Origin: Culex pipiens pallens
Lineage: Eukaryota; Arthropoda; Insecta; Diptera; Culicidae
Length of the DNA stretch: 64,000 bases
Reading direction: 5' to 3'
Assembly: GCF_016801865.2 (NCBI RefSeq)
Contig: NC_068939.1
Location: forward strand, 133,333,116-133,397,115
The notes under the pieces: generated by a model
Database searches by the model: none
What the model was told of the DNA's origin: nothing
What the model saw: only the letters and a program-made list of their open reading frames with translations
In this document: positions 12,036 to 23,107 of the stretch, piece by piece
How positions within the stretch are numbered: position 1 is the stretch's first letter
Layout: every line of letters starts with the position of its first letter
Translations under genes and position numbers: made by a program

Positions 12036-12199
12036 TAACCCCGAAATTGAACAGCAAAATCAACCCGGCCAGGCCTACTGCGTTGCGTTAACCGCAGAGA
12101 CAGATTCTGAGAACGGATCAAATTTCACAGAATCAACAGGGAAGGAAGGATGCGTGGACATACCGTACCAAACGCTCCGAATCATTTGTGGTGTGGTGT
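12036..12199 (+). CDS. Candidate internal coding exon of the unnamed secreted protein gene
   Basis: No known domain is recognised. The frame is open throughout and ends at a strong donor, GTAAGT, at 12200-12205. The proposed acceptor is the AG at 12034-12035. The exon supplies the last base of a codon begun in exon 1 and ends with the first base of the next. It encodes about 54 residues, including cysteines (AYCVAL, EGCVDI, IICGVV) and two glycosylation sequons in ENGSNFTE, which fits an extracellular protein. The sequence is less AT-rich than its surroundings. Weak points: the polypyrimidine tract before the acceptor is poor, and an AG at 12053-12054 is an alternative acceptor, though it breaks phase with exon 1. 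Confidence 0.4.
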
Positions 12200-13048
12200 G
12201 TAAGTGGCATTTTTTATATTTTTATAAATTAAAGGGGGGGGGGGGGGGTGGGTGGATGGGGAATCTGGAAAGAAAGAGTAGGGAGGGAGTAGGAAGAATA
12301 TTTCATTTTAATAATTTGAATATAGGGCAATACATCTTTTTATAATGGAAAACAATCACAAAAACCTGATAATATTCAACAAACAGCTCAAGCCTTCATA
12401 ATTGTTTGCCCAATTTAAAAAAGGCTACAAATTGAATTTACGAGGTACGGTTTTAACATTTGAATGGAAAAAGTGTTTAAGAATGCATTATATACCTGTC
12501 CAGTTGTTTTGCAATCATTAGTATCCAAAATACCTAAGTATTGACAATTTTTTTTTTGCAAAAAAACGTTTTGTGGTGCTGTACATTGGAATTTAAAAAA
12601 TAAATCAAAATATTTTAAATCCAGCCCAAACATGCTAAATATGATTATCAATGCAGAATTGCGTTTTAGATTGTTTTGCAGTTGATTTGACTTCTATTTT
12701 TATGAAAATGTTTGAGGTTTATTAAAAAAATTGCCCCCTTATTTATGGACCAATTTTTAAGGGGAGGGAGGGGGGAGGGAGCAACCGTGGAGAATTTCCC
12801 ATTTCCCCTGAATAAAAATGTCTTCGACACAGCACTTGACGGCAGGTGTAGAAGTTCTGGTGAAATTGGGTTTAATCCTTATATTGCCTCCCATTTATTC
12901 CTAAGTAAGCTGAGCTAGAAAATAATCAGAATTATAGGACGAAATCCATTTTGCAATCCGTAAAAGTCACCATCTCCCAAACGAAGTGAAACTGATGAAA
13001 TTCCGTCAAATAAATTCCCTCCAAATTACCGTATCAATGTTTTCACAG
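12200..13048 (+). other. Proposed intron 2 of the unnamed gene
   Basis: Bounded by GTAAGT and TTTTCACAG, both close to consensus. It contains a poly(G) run at about 12234-12248 and one copy of the GGCCGTTGC-type dispersed repeat at about 12684-12790 (GACTTCTATTTTTATGAAAA). Confidence 0.4.
12684..12790 (-). repeat. Dispersed repeat copy (same family as 7925-8056)
   Basis: Shares GACTTCTATTT, the AAAATGTTTGAGG-like block and a G-rich AAGGGGAGGGAGG block with the copy at 7925-8056. It is truncated. Confidence 0.5.
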
Positions 13049-13155
13049 TTCTGCCCATCAATTCTCCAATCCAGCGAGATCCAAGCATTTCCGCTGGTCA
13101 CCAGCAGCAGAAGAAGAAACTTGGTTTTGGGGGCTCTCCGCTCAATCTTGTTTAA
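13049..13155 (+). CDS. Candidate last coding exon of the unnamed gene
   Basis: It starts after an excellent acceptor (TTTTCACAG, 13040-13048). The first two bases complete the codon left open at 12199 (T+TT, Phe). The frame then reads LPINSPIQRDPSI and a lysine-rich HQQQKKKLGFGG segment to a TAA stop at 13153-13155. A poly(A) signal follows 60 bases later. The three exons from ATG 41 total 381 bases, exactly 127 codons. The opposite strand has a frame with a leucine run that could mimic a signal peptide, but it has no ATG in a usable place. I infer a short secreted protein of unknown role. Confidence 0.42.
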
Positions 13156-13214
13156 TGATCAGCACTGGACCCAGTGCCGGGGTATGAGGGTGGAGTTGCA
13201 GGGGGACTCAAAAA

Positions 13215-13220
13215 AATAAA
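13215..13220 (+). terminator. Poly(A) signal AATAAA of the candidate gene
   Basis: A canonical AATAAA 60 bases after the proposed TAA stop. Being in an A-rich stretch it could occur by chance, but its position fits a short 3' UTR. Confidence 0.4.
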
Positions 13221-13674
13221 GTAGCAAAACAAACAAAACGACCAAAAGCTGAAGGCTGGGCCCCGACGTGACGTGAGGAAGCAACTTCAGCGGCCCGAGA
13301 GTGAGACAGAGGAACAACACTGGAAGTCGAGTGGAAGAAAACGATAATAAAAAGGTAGGTACGAATGAAAAATAACCACTCTCGCAGTTCTCGTCAGGTC
13401 TCGGCCACAAGGAAACTTCTGCGGTAAGTAAGTAGCGTAAGCCAACAACTCGAACTCGACTCGAAGACGACGAAACGAGATTGACATTGTCGTTTTGTTA
13501 AATATTTTCGCAGCAGCAGCAGTCAAGTCACACACATCGGGACAGTTTATATTATTTCCCTTTTGGTGGTGGGTCCTCTCACGAGCGATGCTACACCCAG
13601 GAGTCGGCCATCATTCGTAACAGGACAAGGTGTGCCTTATATTTCTTGAGACTGTTGAATTTGCAGCAGCGTAC

Positions 13675-13770
13675 CCATAGCATCGCTGCTCGAATGGCAC
13701 GTCGACGGATGGGTAGCATCGTAAATTAACAAGTCCTCCCATAGCATCACAGCTCGGATGGCTTAAGAGT
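13675..13770 (+). repeat. Direct repeat of a CATAGCATC...GCTCGGATGG unit
   Basis: Two units, CCCATAGCATCGCTGCTCGA and CCCATAGCATCACAGCTCGG, separated by a linker with CGACGGATGG and AATTAACAAGTCCT. The same paired layout and linker occur at 52424-52505. An inverted CGAGCGATGCTA is at about 13582. I do not recognise the family. Confidence 0.5.
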
Positions 13771-13779
13771 TGATTTTTT

Positions 13780-14620
13780 TCTATTTAATCTGTAATCCAT
13801 AATCCTAACTGAAAAGCGCCAGTCGATGAACACACCGTGTCCTCCAGAGGTGGAAAACTGGTCTAGGGTGGTCTGACTGAACCGGACAAGAGGTGATGCT
13901 GTCGCCGGCGATGTTCGTCGATGCGTCGAGTCAAGAGAGGCAACAACATGGCCACTTTTCTCGCGATGTCGATTCCAGCGCGAATTCCTGAGACGAGTAG
14001 CTAAAATGCACTTCGCGGGGACAAAACTTGCCCTGCCCCGATCTGACTGCGGGTGCGGAAAAGAGACACCAGAATGAAGCTACTGCCACTTGTTCCGACA
14101 GGCTATCAATGTCTCACCGGAGCAAATTATAGCATATAAACAAATAATAAATGCATCGCAGACTCCGCGATGATCCCGGGCGCAAGGACCTCAAGCCGTT
14201 GGAACGTGGCGCGGCCATTGCGTCGATCGCGCGGCGATAAATTTTCAAATTTAATTGAACCGTACCAAGAACTTTATTGCAAACTCTAATTAGATGCGCC
14301 CGTAAAGATGATCCGACACGGATCAGGATCGAGAATCGGCGCTGCCGATTTCTGGCAATAAATTGACAATTCTCATAGCGATCATCAAGGCAAATTAAAC
14401 GATCATAATTTTTTATCACCCTCCAAGTCCACACTTTATGGGCGTCTGGGGGTCATCACGAACGGGCGGAGGATCCGGTATCTATTGCGGTAATGAATCA
14501 GTCGGAGGCAAATGCAAATAAATTATCTAATTGATATTTATTTGATTACATGCGTAATAAGTACGGACGCAACATTAATTTTTCACAGCATGAAGAGTTG
14601 GGTTGATTTATCTAATTAGG
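13780..14620. promoter_or_regulatory. Non-repetitive island, candidate enhancer
   Basis: A GC-richer, non-repetitive block with clustered homeodomain-type cores (TAATTA/TAATTG-like at about 14251-14294 and 14520-14540), several CATAAA/TTTAT motifs and GATAA-type sites. No coding frame is supported. It lies between two convergent genes. The assignment as an enhancer is inference from composition and motif density only. Confidence 0.25.
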
Positions 14621-17600
14621 TAAAATGTGACTTGCTCTTGCAATAGATTCGATTTGATGAAAAAAGTTAAATATTTGAATGATTCATGATTCAGAACTTG
14701 CAATAAGAATATTTTACTTTTGTCACAATAATTATTTAATAATAATTTTAAATATAAAATGAAAAGGTATTATAGTTTACCATTTAAAAACATTTATTTC
14801 AAATTTTAGATTTGAAAAAATACATTTTTAAATAAGCTAAATTTGTCAAAAGGCTTGGTGTTGGTACCTTTTAACATTTATATAGTAATTAAATATAAAC
14901 GTACTTAAACCAACTCAACAGTTTATGCTTCCTTCATACAGTTAATTGCAAAAGCTTTCTGATTTTATTTGAGTAAAATCTGTACGTTTTCGAAAATCTA
15001 CATATTTTTTTTATTTGAATAGATTTTCTGAACGATTTTATGTCTTCGGCAAAGTTAAAGGTTGTAATGTTTACTTTAAAAAAAAATACACGGAATAAAT
15101 CCTAGATTTAGTTTTTGACTTTTTATTACTCAGTGTTAAATTAAGTTAACATATTCTTTCATTTTCATAACTGTTTGAAGTATCTTAAAATTCATAAAAA
15201 ATATTTCAGGAATAAAAAAGATTATATTAAAAAAATCAAATACATACAGGCCTTTTTGGATAAAAATTTTCAAAAGATTTTCGAAAGATTTTTTTGGATA
15301 ACTTTGTGTAGTTTACTGATTGGTGAGTACAGCCTCTTTATAAGATAAAATTTGGTGAATAAGGAGAATTTTCCAGGGTTATCTAACCATTAATTTTTTA
15401 AACTCTGTACAACCCAAACATCTGGGCAGGCTTCGGCCTAAATTTTACCAAAACAACATTGTTTCAACCAATTTTTGATTTCCATTGCATTGGATAGCAT
15501 TTATGTGACTCTGCCAATGTATTTTTCAGGGGTCATTTTTGGCTGGGATTTTTTCTAACATTTCCTATATTTTGACTTTAAATAATTATGAAGCAATTTT
15601 TTATGTCCAGGATTATGCTTCTACGCTTTTTTATAATTTAAATGATAATGATATTATTCTATAGTAGAAAGTGCAAAAAAAAAACAATCGAAACATTGGA
15701 TAAAGTACAGGAACATGAAAAACTACAATGGTGGAAGAATATGCCAAATACAACCATCAAGTAAAATGCTAATTAAAATACTAAAAAATAAATAAAACAT
15801 GATAAGTAAAGTTTTGTTTAAAGAAGTTGCTAGAAATGACCTTCTGAAAACAGGAAAATTCAAATTATTCAAAAAAATGGAGCATTAGAGGATTTATTGG
15901 TAATATCTGTATTGTTCCGATTTCAAAATGATTATTTTGTGAAATTTTCACTTTTCTTTAAAATAAACCAATTTGAAAATCATTTCAAACATGGGTCAAA
16001 ATGGGTGGTTCATGTAGGGACCTACATAGGGAAATGAAATGTTCTGGGATAAATTCTAAACACCCAAAGTCATTCAAATTTAAGGTTGAAAAACTTGTAG
16101 TATTTTTTTGGTGCTGGCACGTTTCTTGTACCGAACTAGCACAAACTTAACAAAAACTATCATTTTAATAAAAACAACAGTTTTACAATGTTTGTAAATG
16201 TTATTAATCTCATTTTTCTGTCCAAAATTATTTTAAATTGAATCTGACCTTGTTCTTGCATGGTCTTGTTGCTCGATTGGAACCCCGATTTGACAGTTCG
16301 ATTGGAACCCTGAGAGTAACATTTCGCCTCTCCATATAGGCTCTCTAGGTTCATGCAATTACAAAGGGTTATTTTTGATTGATTCTTCAATTACAGAATT
16401 ATTTGTATTGAAAACAGCAGAAAATTTCAAAAAAGTTTAATTTCTAAACATTGATACCAAATCATTTTTTTCTGAGATATCGCGAGTACAGAGAAAACAT
16501 AGTTCATGAAAAAAATATTTTAAGCGGCTCAAAAAGCTTTTTTTCATATTTTTTATCAAACGCTTTATCAATGTTTTGCGATTATTTATATTGCATTTCG
16601 AATCATCATATGAAATAAATTTTAAAAATGTGTTTTCGAAGTTTTTGTTTTTAAAGATTCTATTTATTCCTTTTTCTGAAATTATACGTCCAAAACTCAC
16701 TACAGCCCAATAGTATAAATAAATGATATTTTATTGAATAATTTGCAGCCTAAAACGGTGAAGAGATAGAAATTTGGTGTCAAAGGGACTTTTATGTAAA
16801 ATTGGAACCGATTTGATGGCGTACTCAAAATTCTGAAAAAACGTATTTTTCATCGAAAAAAGAAACACGAAAAAAGTTTTAAAAACTCTGCCATTTTTCG
16901 TTACTCGACTGTAATTTTTTTGGAACATGTTATTTTAAGTGAAATTTAATGCACTTTTTGAATCTAGATTAACCCAGAAGGGTAATTTTGTTATTTAGAA
17001 CATTTTTTTTCATTTTAAAATTTCGTTTTTTATTAACTTTGCAGAATTATATTTTAGAGTGTAACAATGTTCTACAAATTTTTAAGAAGAGACAATCACA
17101 AAAATTTTGATATGTTAACATAAGGGGTTTTATTTTGTCATATTTAAGTTTTGAAAACCAAAATGTTTTTTTAGGTCCCTTTTTTGATTATTATGGACTA
17201 TTTCCGAAAATATATGAAGACTACTAATGGCAAATCTACGATACAAAATGGCTGGTGTAAACGTAATGGGTTACACACATGTAAGAAATCACAAAATTTC
17301 ATATTACAGAAAATTTATTGAATCCACTTAAAAGATGATTTCAGATATTTCATGAATAAACCGAAAAATTAGACGATTTAAGCCCAAAATTTTGCCATCC
17401 GTAAAGCAGGCTGTCAAACCTTCAGAGCGTTTTTCTCATAACACCGAGTTGATTTACGGATGCCACGATAGCTCGAGATGGGATGGACCAAAATGGCTGA
17501 AATTTGAGGTGAAGACTCTCAAGACAAATACCCGTGTGCATAACAAAGCCCGATTTTAGCATTTTGATTAAAAAAAAAAAAAAACAAAAATCCAAAACCT

Positions 17601-17688
17601 TTGATTTTTTATTTGGAAAACTTAATCATATTGTCTTCACCGAAATTTTGATTATTTTTGGTATCGTGGCACCAGTTTTTTGAAACTG
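14621..17688. other. AT-rich intergenic DNA, nothing recognised
   Basis: Long AT-rich stretch with no convincing frame, splice-site pair, RNA gene or inverted repeat seen by eye. It probably contains decayed transposon sequence. Confidence 0.4.
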
Positions 17689-17736
17689 CTATCTTAAAAT
17701 AGCTATATCCCGGCAATGATACAACCAAATCGACGT

Positions 17737-18250
17737 CGTCGTGCTATCTTGTCGCACCCGCCATTTTGACGTTTCGAGAAAAATGCGTTTTAATGTTTGA
17801 CCTTGAATATTCAAAAACGAGAGCACGCAATGTAAACAATAACAAACACGTTTTGTTTGGCTCACCATTCTGTGCATTGTCCCGAAGTTTGGTTGAAGTT
17901 GGTTGCTGGAGTCCCGAGTTATAATTACAAATGTTTACGGTAGTCTAGCTTGTACGTGCGACAAACGCATTCTGACTTTCCTGGCCTGAAATCCCTTTGG
18001 CCTTTTGTCGCACTTACATCAATTTTCATGGAGTGACAAGATAGCACGACAAGATTGAAACTACTTTCATATGTAAAGTGACAAAAATGCACGGAGTTTT
18101 TTCGTTTTTTGTTGAATATCTCAGGATTTAAATCGAATTTTGGGGATCTGTGAAGGTCAAAAGGTGAGGCATTGTGAGCTGCACAAAATGGCGTTCTTAA
18201 CTCAATTTGGCCCAAAATGCACGTACGACAAGTTAGCACGATGGCGACGA
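17737..18250. repeat. Inverted repeat carrying the ACAAGATAGCACGA motif
   Basis: GTCGTGCTATCTTGTCGC (from about 17738) is inverted as GACAAGATAGCACGAC at about 18035. A third related string, CGACAAGTTAGCACGATGG, is near 18227. The same ACAAGATAGCACGA occurs alone at about 46157. This indicates a dispersed inverted-repeat family. Confidence 0.5.
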
Positions 18251-21200
18251 AATTTTCTCAAATTTGTTTTGTTTATAGAGGAAAATGTATATTTTAATAC
18301 CCTGAAAACAGATTTAAAAAAAGTTTTAATGTCTGCTTATACCAACCTCTGACATTTTTGCCAATTTACATATATGTTACCCCTTAAGGAAAAAATGGGT
18401 AGTGTCTTATTCACATTACAAAAAAACAAAAAACATGTTTTTGGCGATAAGCTGGCGATTTGTCTTTACTATAAAATTATTACAATTCAATATTTTGTTG
18501 ACGGTACAGATTGATTTGCTTATTTTTCTTTTATCAATTTAATTCTAATCAACTTAGACTTGATATTTTTTTAAATGAGTTCAAGTGGATTGCTTTTACC
18601 CAACATTAGTGAAAAGATATTCGCATTCGTATTTGCATGGAGAACATGAATGAATAGATATATTTATTTATAAAGTTTTTATGCTCTGGTTATCAAGCAT
18701 AAAAATCTGTAGAGAAATGAAATATCCTGGGAACAAAATATCCCATCATAAACGTTTCTCCCGATGCTTCGATCCATACGTTTTTTTTACGGGAATTCAT
18801 TCTCAAATCTCACCACGTGAGACGTTGTGTTTGTGACACATTAATTAGAGATCACAGAAGAGCTAAATCGATCATTTTCTGTGTTATCCCGGTCTCACCA
18901 TTCCGTCATTCAAGATGTGGTTCCGATAAGAAATGTTTTTTGAGGCGACTTAAAAAATCTTACAATGAATTCCAAGATGTTGCACAATGGTACAATTTGT
19001 AGATTTTTGCGGCTAAAACTAAAATGAATATTTTGTTTATTTTTTCATCTAAACATTGAATATTTATTTTTTGCTTGTACCCGAAAAACGTTTATCTAAA
19101 ATCTAAATTTAGTACTGGATCTAACCATAACCCGCTGTTTCCTAAGTATAGTGATACTTCAGTAACAGGTGCCGAGAGATTAGAACTTGGAGATTGTTTT
19201 GCTTACGTTTCGGTTCAGTCGCTCTTCAAGAGAGATACAGAACCACACTGTTTAAAGGACGGAGAGAACCGCGGGCGCGCGCGAGTGTCGAATTACGCTG
19301 ATTGGCCGATAAGCAGACATACACACACATCAGTTAAGGTGGAATGTGTGCATAATGTTTGTGCCATCGGAGGAGGGAAGAAGAATCGAAAGTCATCCTC
19401 AGCTCTCCCATGTCGTAATCATCTGGAACTTGATGAGGGGCCACGGTGGAGATTAAGTTGTAGAGGTGTGAACAGGAAGTAGCAAATATAAAATTCGGTA
19501 ATAATCGTAAATTATGCGCCACTTCTTTACTTTGGGTTTGGTGTATTTTTTTTTTTGCTTGGAGAAATTTTTTGTCTGAGCCTGTCGAACATTCTCATTT
19601 CTCACCAGGGTGGGGTTCCATTCAGTTCGGTGGATTGGTTTTCATTGAGAAAAAGGTTTTATGGGAAACAATGTAGCGAAATAGGTGTAAAGTTGATAAG
19701 GATCAGATTAAAGTCAGTTTTGGATTGCCAAATTGGGAATATTTAATTTAATCGTACGATAAAACTCAAATTTGAATCCAAACGAAAACTAGGAATGCAA
19801 ATTGTACTTTTCGTTTTTCAAATTATAAAAAAAATGCAGAAGAGTTTGCTTTTCTGAGATTTCACAGATAATTTTTTTATTTGTGTGTTAATTTATGGAA
19901 CAAATGAAGTTTCACTGGAACTCATAAATTTGGTTTCTTCAAGAATAAAGTGTGTGATTTTAGCGAAATTATATGCTGAATCCGGGAACTGCATCAAGAT
20001 GTTATGTTCTTTGTGAATAACTATATTTGTGAAGCTTAGTCATGTTTGAGAGTGAATTCATGGAAATATTAAATTCTTGTAGAATGTTTTATGAACGATT
20101 CAAACAAATAAAAAACGATCTTACTCTATTTTGTTTTAGAGCGTCCAATATTCCGGGGTTTTCAAATTTCCTGGGAAATCCCGGGAAATTTTAAATTTAT
20201 TAAAAATTGTTACAATATTGGTTTTAATTATTATTATGCAACAAAATTGTATAGGACATCAACATTAATGGTTCAAAAAAGTGTGAAGATCATTCAACAG
20301 CTTGACTGCAAGTAAAAAATCATTCAACTACAAGAAAATGTATTTTGGTATTTTTTGATGAGAAATTTTAAACTTGAAATGAGAAAAAAAAACATGCAGA
20401 AATTATTTTCTTCATGACAAATACTGGTTTCAGCTCTTGAACAAATGGTAAAGCTTTTTAGTGTTGGTTTTACTCCAAACAACCCAATGTTTTCAAATAT
20501 TGGAAGCAAGCTTTGAATATATTTTTGCATTTTTTGAGAACAAACAATAGAAAATGCAATATGATTTAAATTATACGATAAATTTACATCATTCCACAAA
20601 AAGGCTTCTTTTTTCACATTTGAGACTTTTTCATTCAATGCACCGTTTTTGAGTTACAACCGTTCTAAAATTTTTTTTAAGGAAAAAGTTCTATTTCGGC
20701 CACAAAATCATTACGCTCATGTTTGCCCATGCTTGATTTTTTTAAATGATCCGAAAATTTCTCATAAAAATAACTCTTGGAAAAAAATTGTCCAGCCTTA
20801 GTTTTTTACTGAAACTTGTTAAGAAAAAATAATGATGCAATGGTGTGTAATTTTGAAGTTAAACAAAATTGTTTAATTTTATTTTCATATTTTCCAATCA
20901 AAAAGTTCTCTTCTTAAATTGAATATCGTTCACCGTTTTGAAGTCAGAGCCTCTCAAAACATTTTTTTTATCAAAAAACGTGACACATTACCTGTCAAAG
21001 TATTTTTTTTACTTTCTCGAAAAAAAATATTTGGAATTTTTTTAAATCAATATTTTATATGATCAAAAACAAGTATTTAAGGGTCTTTTCAAATGTTAGG
21101 GTTGATTTATTTTTTTTTATTTTTTTATTTTATTCTTTTTTCAAAAGAGTGGGAATTTTTATGATAGCTTCATTTGTTTGTTCCGTTTGTTTTTTTTTTT

Positions 21201-21302
21201 TCAGAGGCTATATTTCAGCAACCATCGGTCCAATCTTTAAAGTCGGTTATGAAAATTAGTTAGAAATTTCGTGATTTTTTGAACAAATATGTTCAGAGAG
21301 CT
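18251..21302. other. Intergenic DNA, no supported gene
   Basis: AT-rich except for a patch at about 19140-19490 with CG-rich strings (CGCGGGCGCGCGCG). An open plus-strand frame in that patch (19075-19482) has no recognisable domain. Nothing else could be assigned. Confidence 0.35.
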
Positions 21303-22039
21303 TGGGCATTAGGGTGGCTTGAAGTTGTATGGGAAAATTTTGAAATGGACTAATTCAATCAGAACAGGCATTTTCCGGTCCCATTTGGGTCCCCAAACAA
21401 CCCCCCAAAATTTGGGAGCGAATGGGTTTGACCCGGCTTTCCGCAAAACGATTCAAATTTGTATAGAAATTTGTATGGGAAAACCCTCTTTTTACATTTT
21501 TATTTTTATCATTTTCATTTTTCACTCAATTTAAAAACTAATAGAAGTATAGCCATGAATGTCCTCTAAAACTTTCCCGAAAAAAGTATGGTCCTATCTT
21601 GCTTCTGGAAAAAGATACAGAGTTTTTAAAAGAGGCATTTCAAAATAAGTGCTGAAAATTATATTTCTTGTCAACACTGCCAGTACTTCGGTAGATATTT
21701 CGAAATCCTATTTTTTAAAGTAATAAGGAAGTAACCTAGCAAAATGGTGTCTTAGGAAAAAATGTTGTATATGAATGTGGCTTTTATTTAAAATTATTGA
21801 CATGCAGGGTGACACACCTACAGGGTGTCAACCAAGCCCTAACTTCTACTAGTGACCTTTTAAAGCGTTGGTGTCTTAGGAAAAGTTGTTAAGCTACTTA
21901 TTCGAAGAAATTTTGACATGGTTGGAAGACAGGGTGGAACATCTACAGGGTATCAACCCATTTCTCGTTTCTATTTAAGACCTTTTTGATCACTGGGCGA
22001 AAAAGGGCACAAATCGCAAATTAGGCCTACCACGCAAAA

Positions 22040-22330
22040 GGAGCCTGGACAAAAATTCGTCAAAAGTTGGCTTAAACTTTGTAAAGGCCTTCCCTATCAC
22101 CAAAGTAGCCATTTTGTGTTATTGATTCACCCATACAAATATCCATACAATTTTGGCAGCTTTTCATACAAAAATGGTGCGTAAATATTAAAAAATCTGT
22201 AACTTTTCAAGAATTTTTTAATGATTTGGTGTCTTAGGCAAAGTTGTAGGTATTGATGAAGACTATTCCGAAAAAATAGAAACATGGAAAAAATTGGTGA
22301 TTTTTTCAATTAAATTTTTTTCACGAAAAA
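22040..22330 (+). repeat. Dispersed repeat with GGCCTTCCCTAT and GGCAAAGTTGTAGGTATTG
   Basis: Shares blocks with 45090-45240 (reverse) and with 62195-62482 plus 63196-63295. Key strings are AAGGCCTTCCCTATCA, CATACAAAAATGG and TTAGGCAAAGTTGTAGG. It serves as the intact reference site for the nested insertion at 62483. Confidence 0.7.
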
Positions 22331-22379
22331 TCTGTTTCCCAAAATCCGTATTTTATAATCTTTGATTTTTTTTTTGAAT

Positions 22380-22860
22380 CAGGCAAGCTTCCCTGCACCG
22401 TGCGGTACACGCGGTTCACTTGTCCCTCGGGTTTGCTTTGCGCCTGCTTTGTTCGGTTTACACCCGTACCCGACTCACACGAGCCGAGGGTATTTTGGTT
22501 CATCGTACCAGCGCACCACGACACTCTCGGTTCGCCGCGTCGGTTTTGTGTCTGGCACTCACCCATGGCATGAACCCGGTGTATGAACCAAGGTGCTTCA
22601 CTCGGCACGAGCCGAGGTACGTGCCGTGGTATGCGCTGGCGGTACAAAACGGGTTCAATACCATGGCGCGTACCACAGCACGCTGGGTTCATGCCATGGG
22701 TGAGTGCCAGACACAAAACCGATGGGGCGAGCCAAGAGTGTCGTGGTGCGCTGGTACGATGTACCAAGAAACCAATACACAAATGGGTTCAGGCACGTAC
22801 CAAAGCTAGAAAACCAAACCCGCGGTGTGCGTTGGCACTGGCGCATGGGAAGCTTGACGA
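22380..22860. other. GC-rich imperfect hairpin inside the foldback element
   Basis: Two 77-bp stems, 22501-22577 and 22685-22761, are inverted copies at roughly 90% identity by eye (ATCGTACCAGCGCACCACGA; CATGGGTGAGTGCC). They flank a loop of about 107 bp. Shorter outer pairs (AAGCTTCCC with GGGAAGCTT) extend the fold. Frames are open on both strands as a by-product of the inverted repeat, so I do not call a protein. A transcript would form a long double-stranded RNA. Confidence 0.7.
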
Positions 22861-22861
22861 A

Positions 22862-23107
22862 AACGAACGAAGTTGACTTTATAGCTGTCGGCCACCATTG
22901 CTAGTACCAACCACTCGTGTCTTCCTTTTTTATCTACAAGGACTTCGCCGCCCTGGGCTCCTAAGTGTATGAAAGTATGGCACGGAGCGACGGCGCCGAA
23001 TACCCATATTTACACAAAGAATTTTAGAGCGCCCGCCGCGGGATTCGAACCGGCGACCTCTGGATTGGAGTCCAGTGCGCGGTCCGATTGATCCACACGG
23101 GCGGGAC
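22862..23107 (-). mobile_element. tRNA-derived SINE, about 245 bp, copy 1
   Basis: On the minus strand it starts GTCCCGCCCGTGTGGATC, with an A-box-like TGGATCAATCGG, an anticodon-like arm around CTGGACTCCAATCCAG and a perfect B box GGTTCGAATCC. The body then reads TCTAAAATTCTTTGTG to GTCAACTTCG. The whole unit matches 59762-60008. This copy has one base fewer in the anticodon loop. Confidence 0.85.

Noticed and set aside
13049..13160. Minus-strand leucine-rich segment resembling a signal peptide next to a GTAATT donor
   Set aside because: There is no in-frame ATG (a stop lies just upstream), and the plus-strand reading has a stronger acceptor, a phase match and a poly(A) signal.
22321..22904. 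Several overlapping frames on both strands, up to 153 codons
   Set aside because: They mirror each other because the DNA is an inverted repeat, and no domain or splice context supports a protein.
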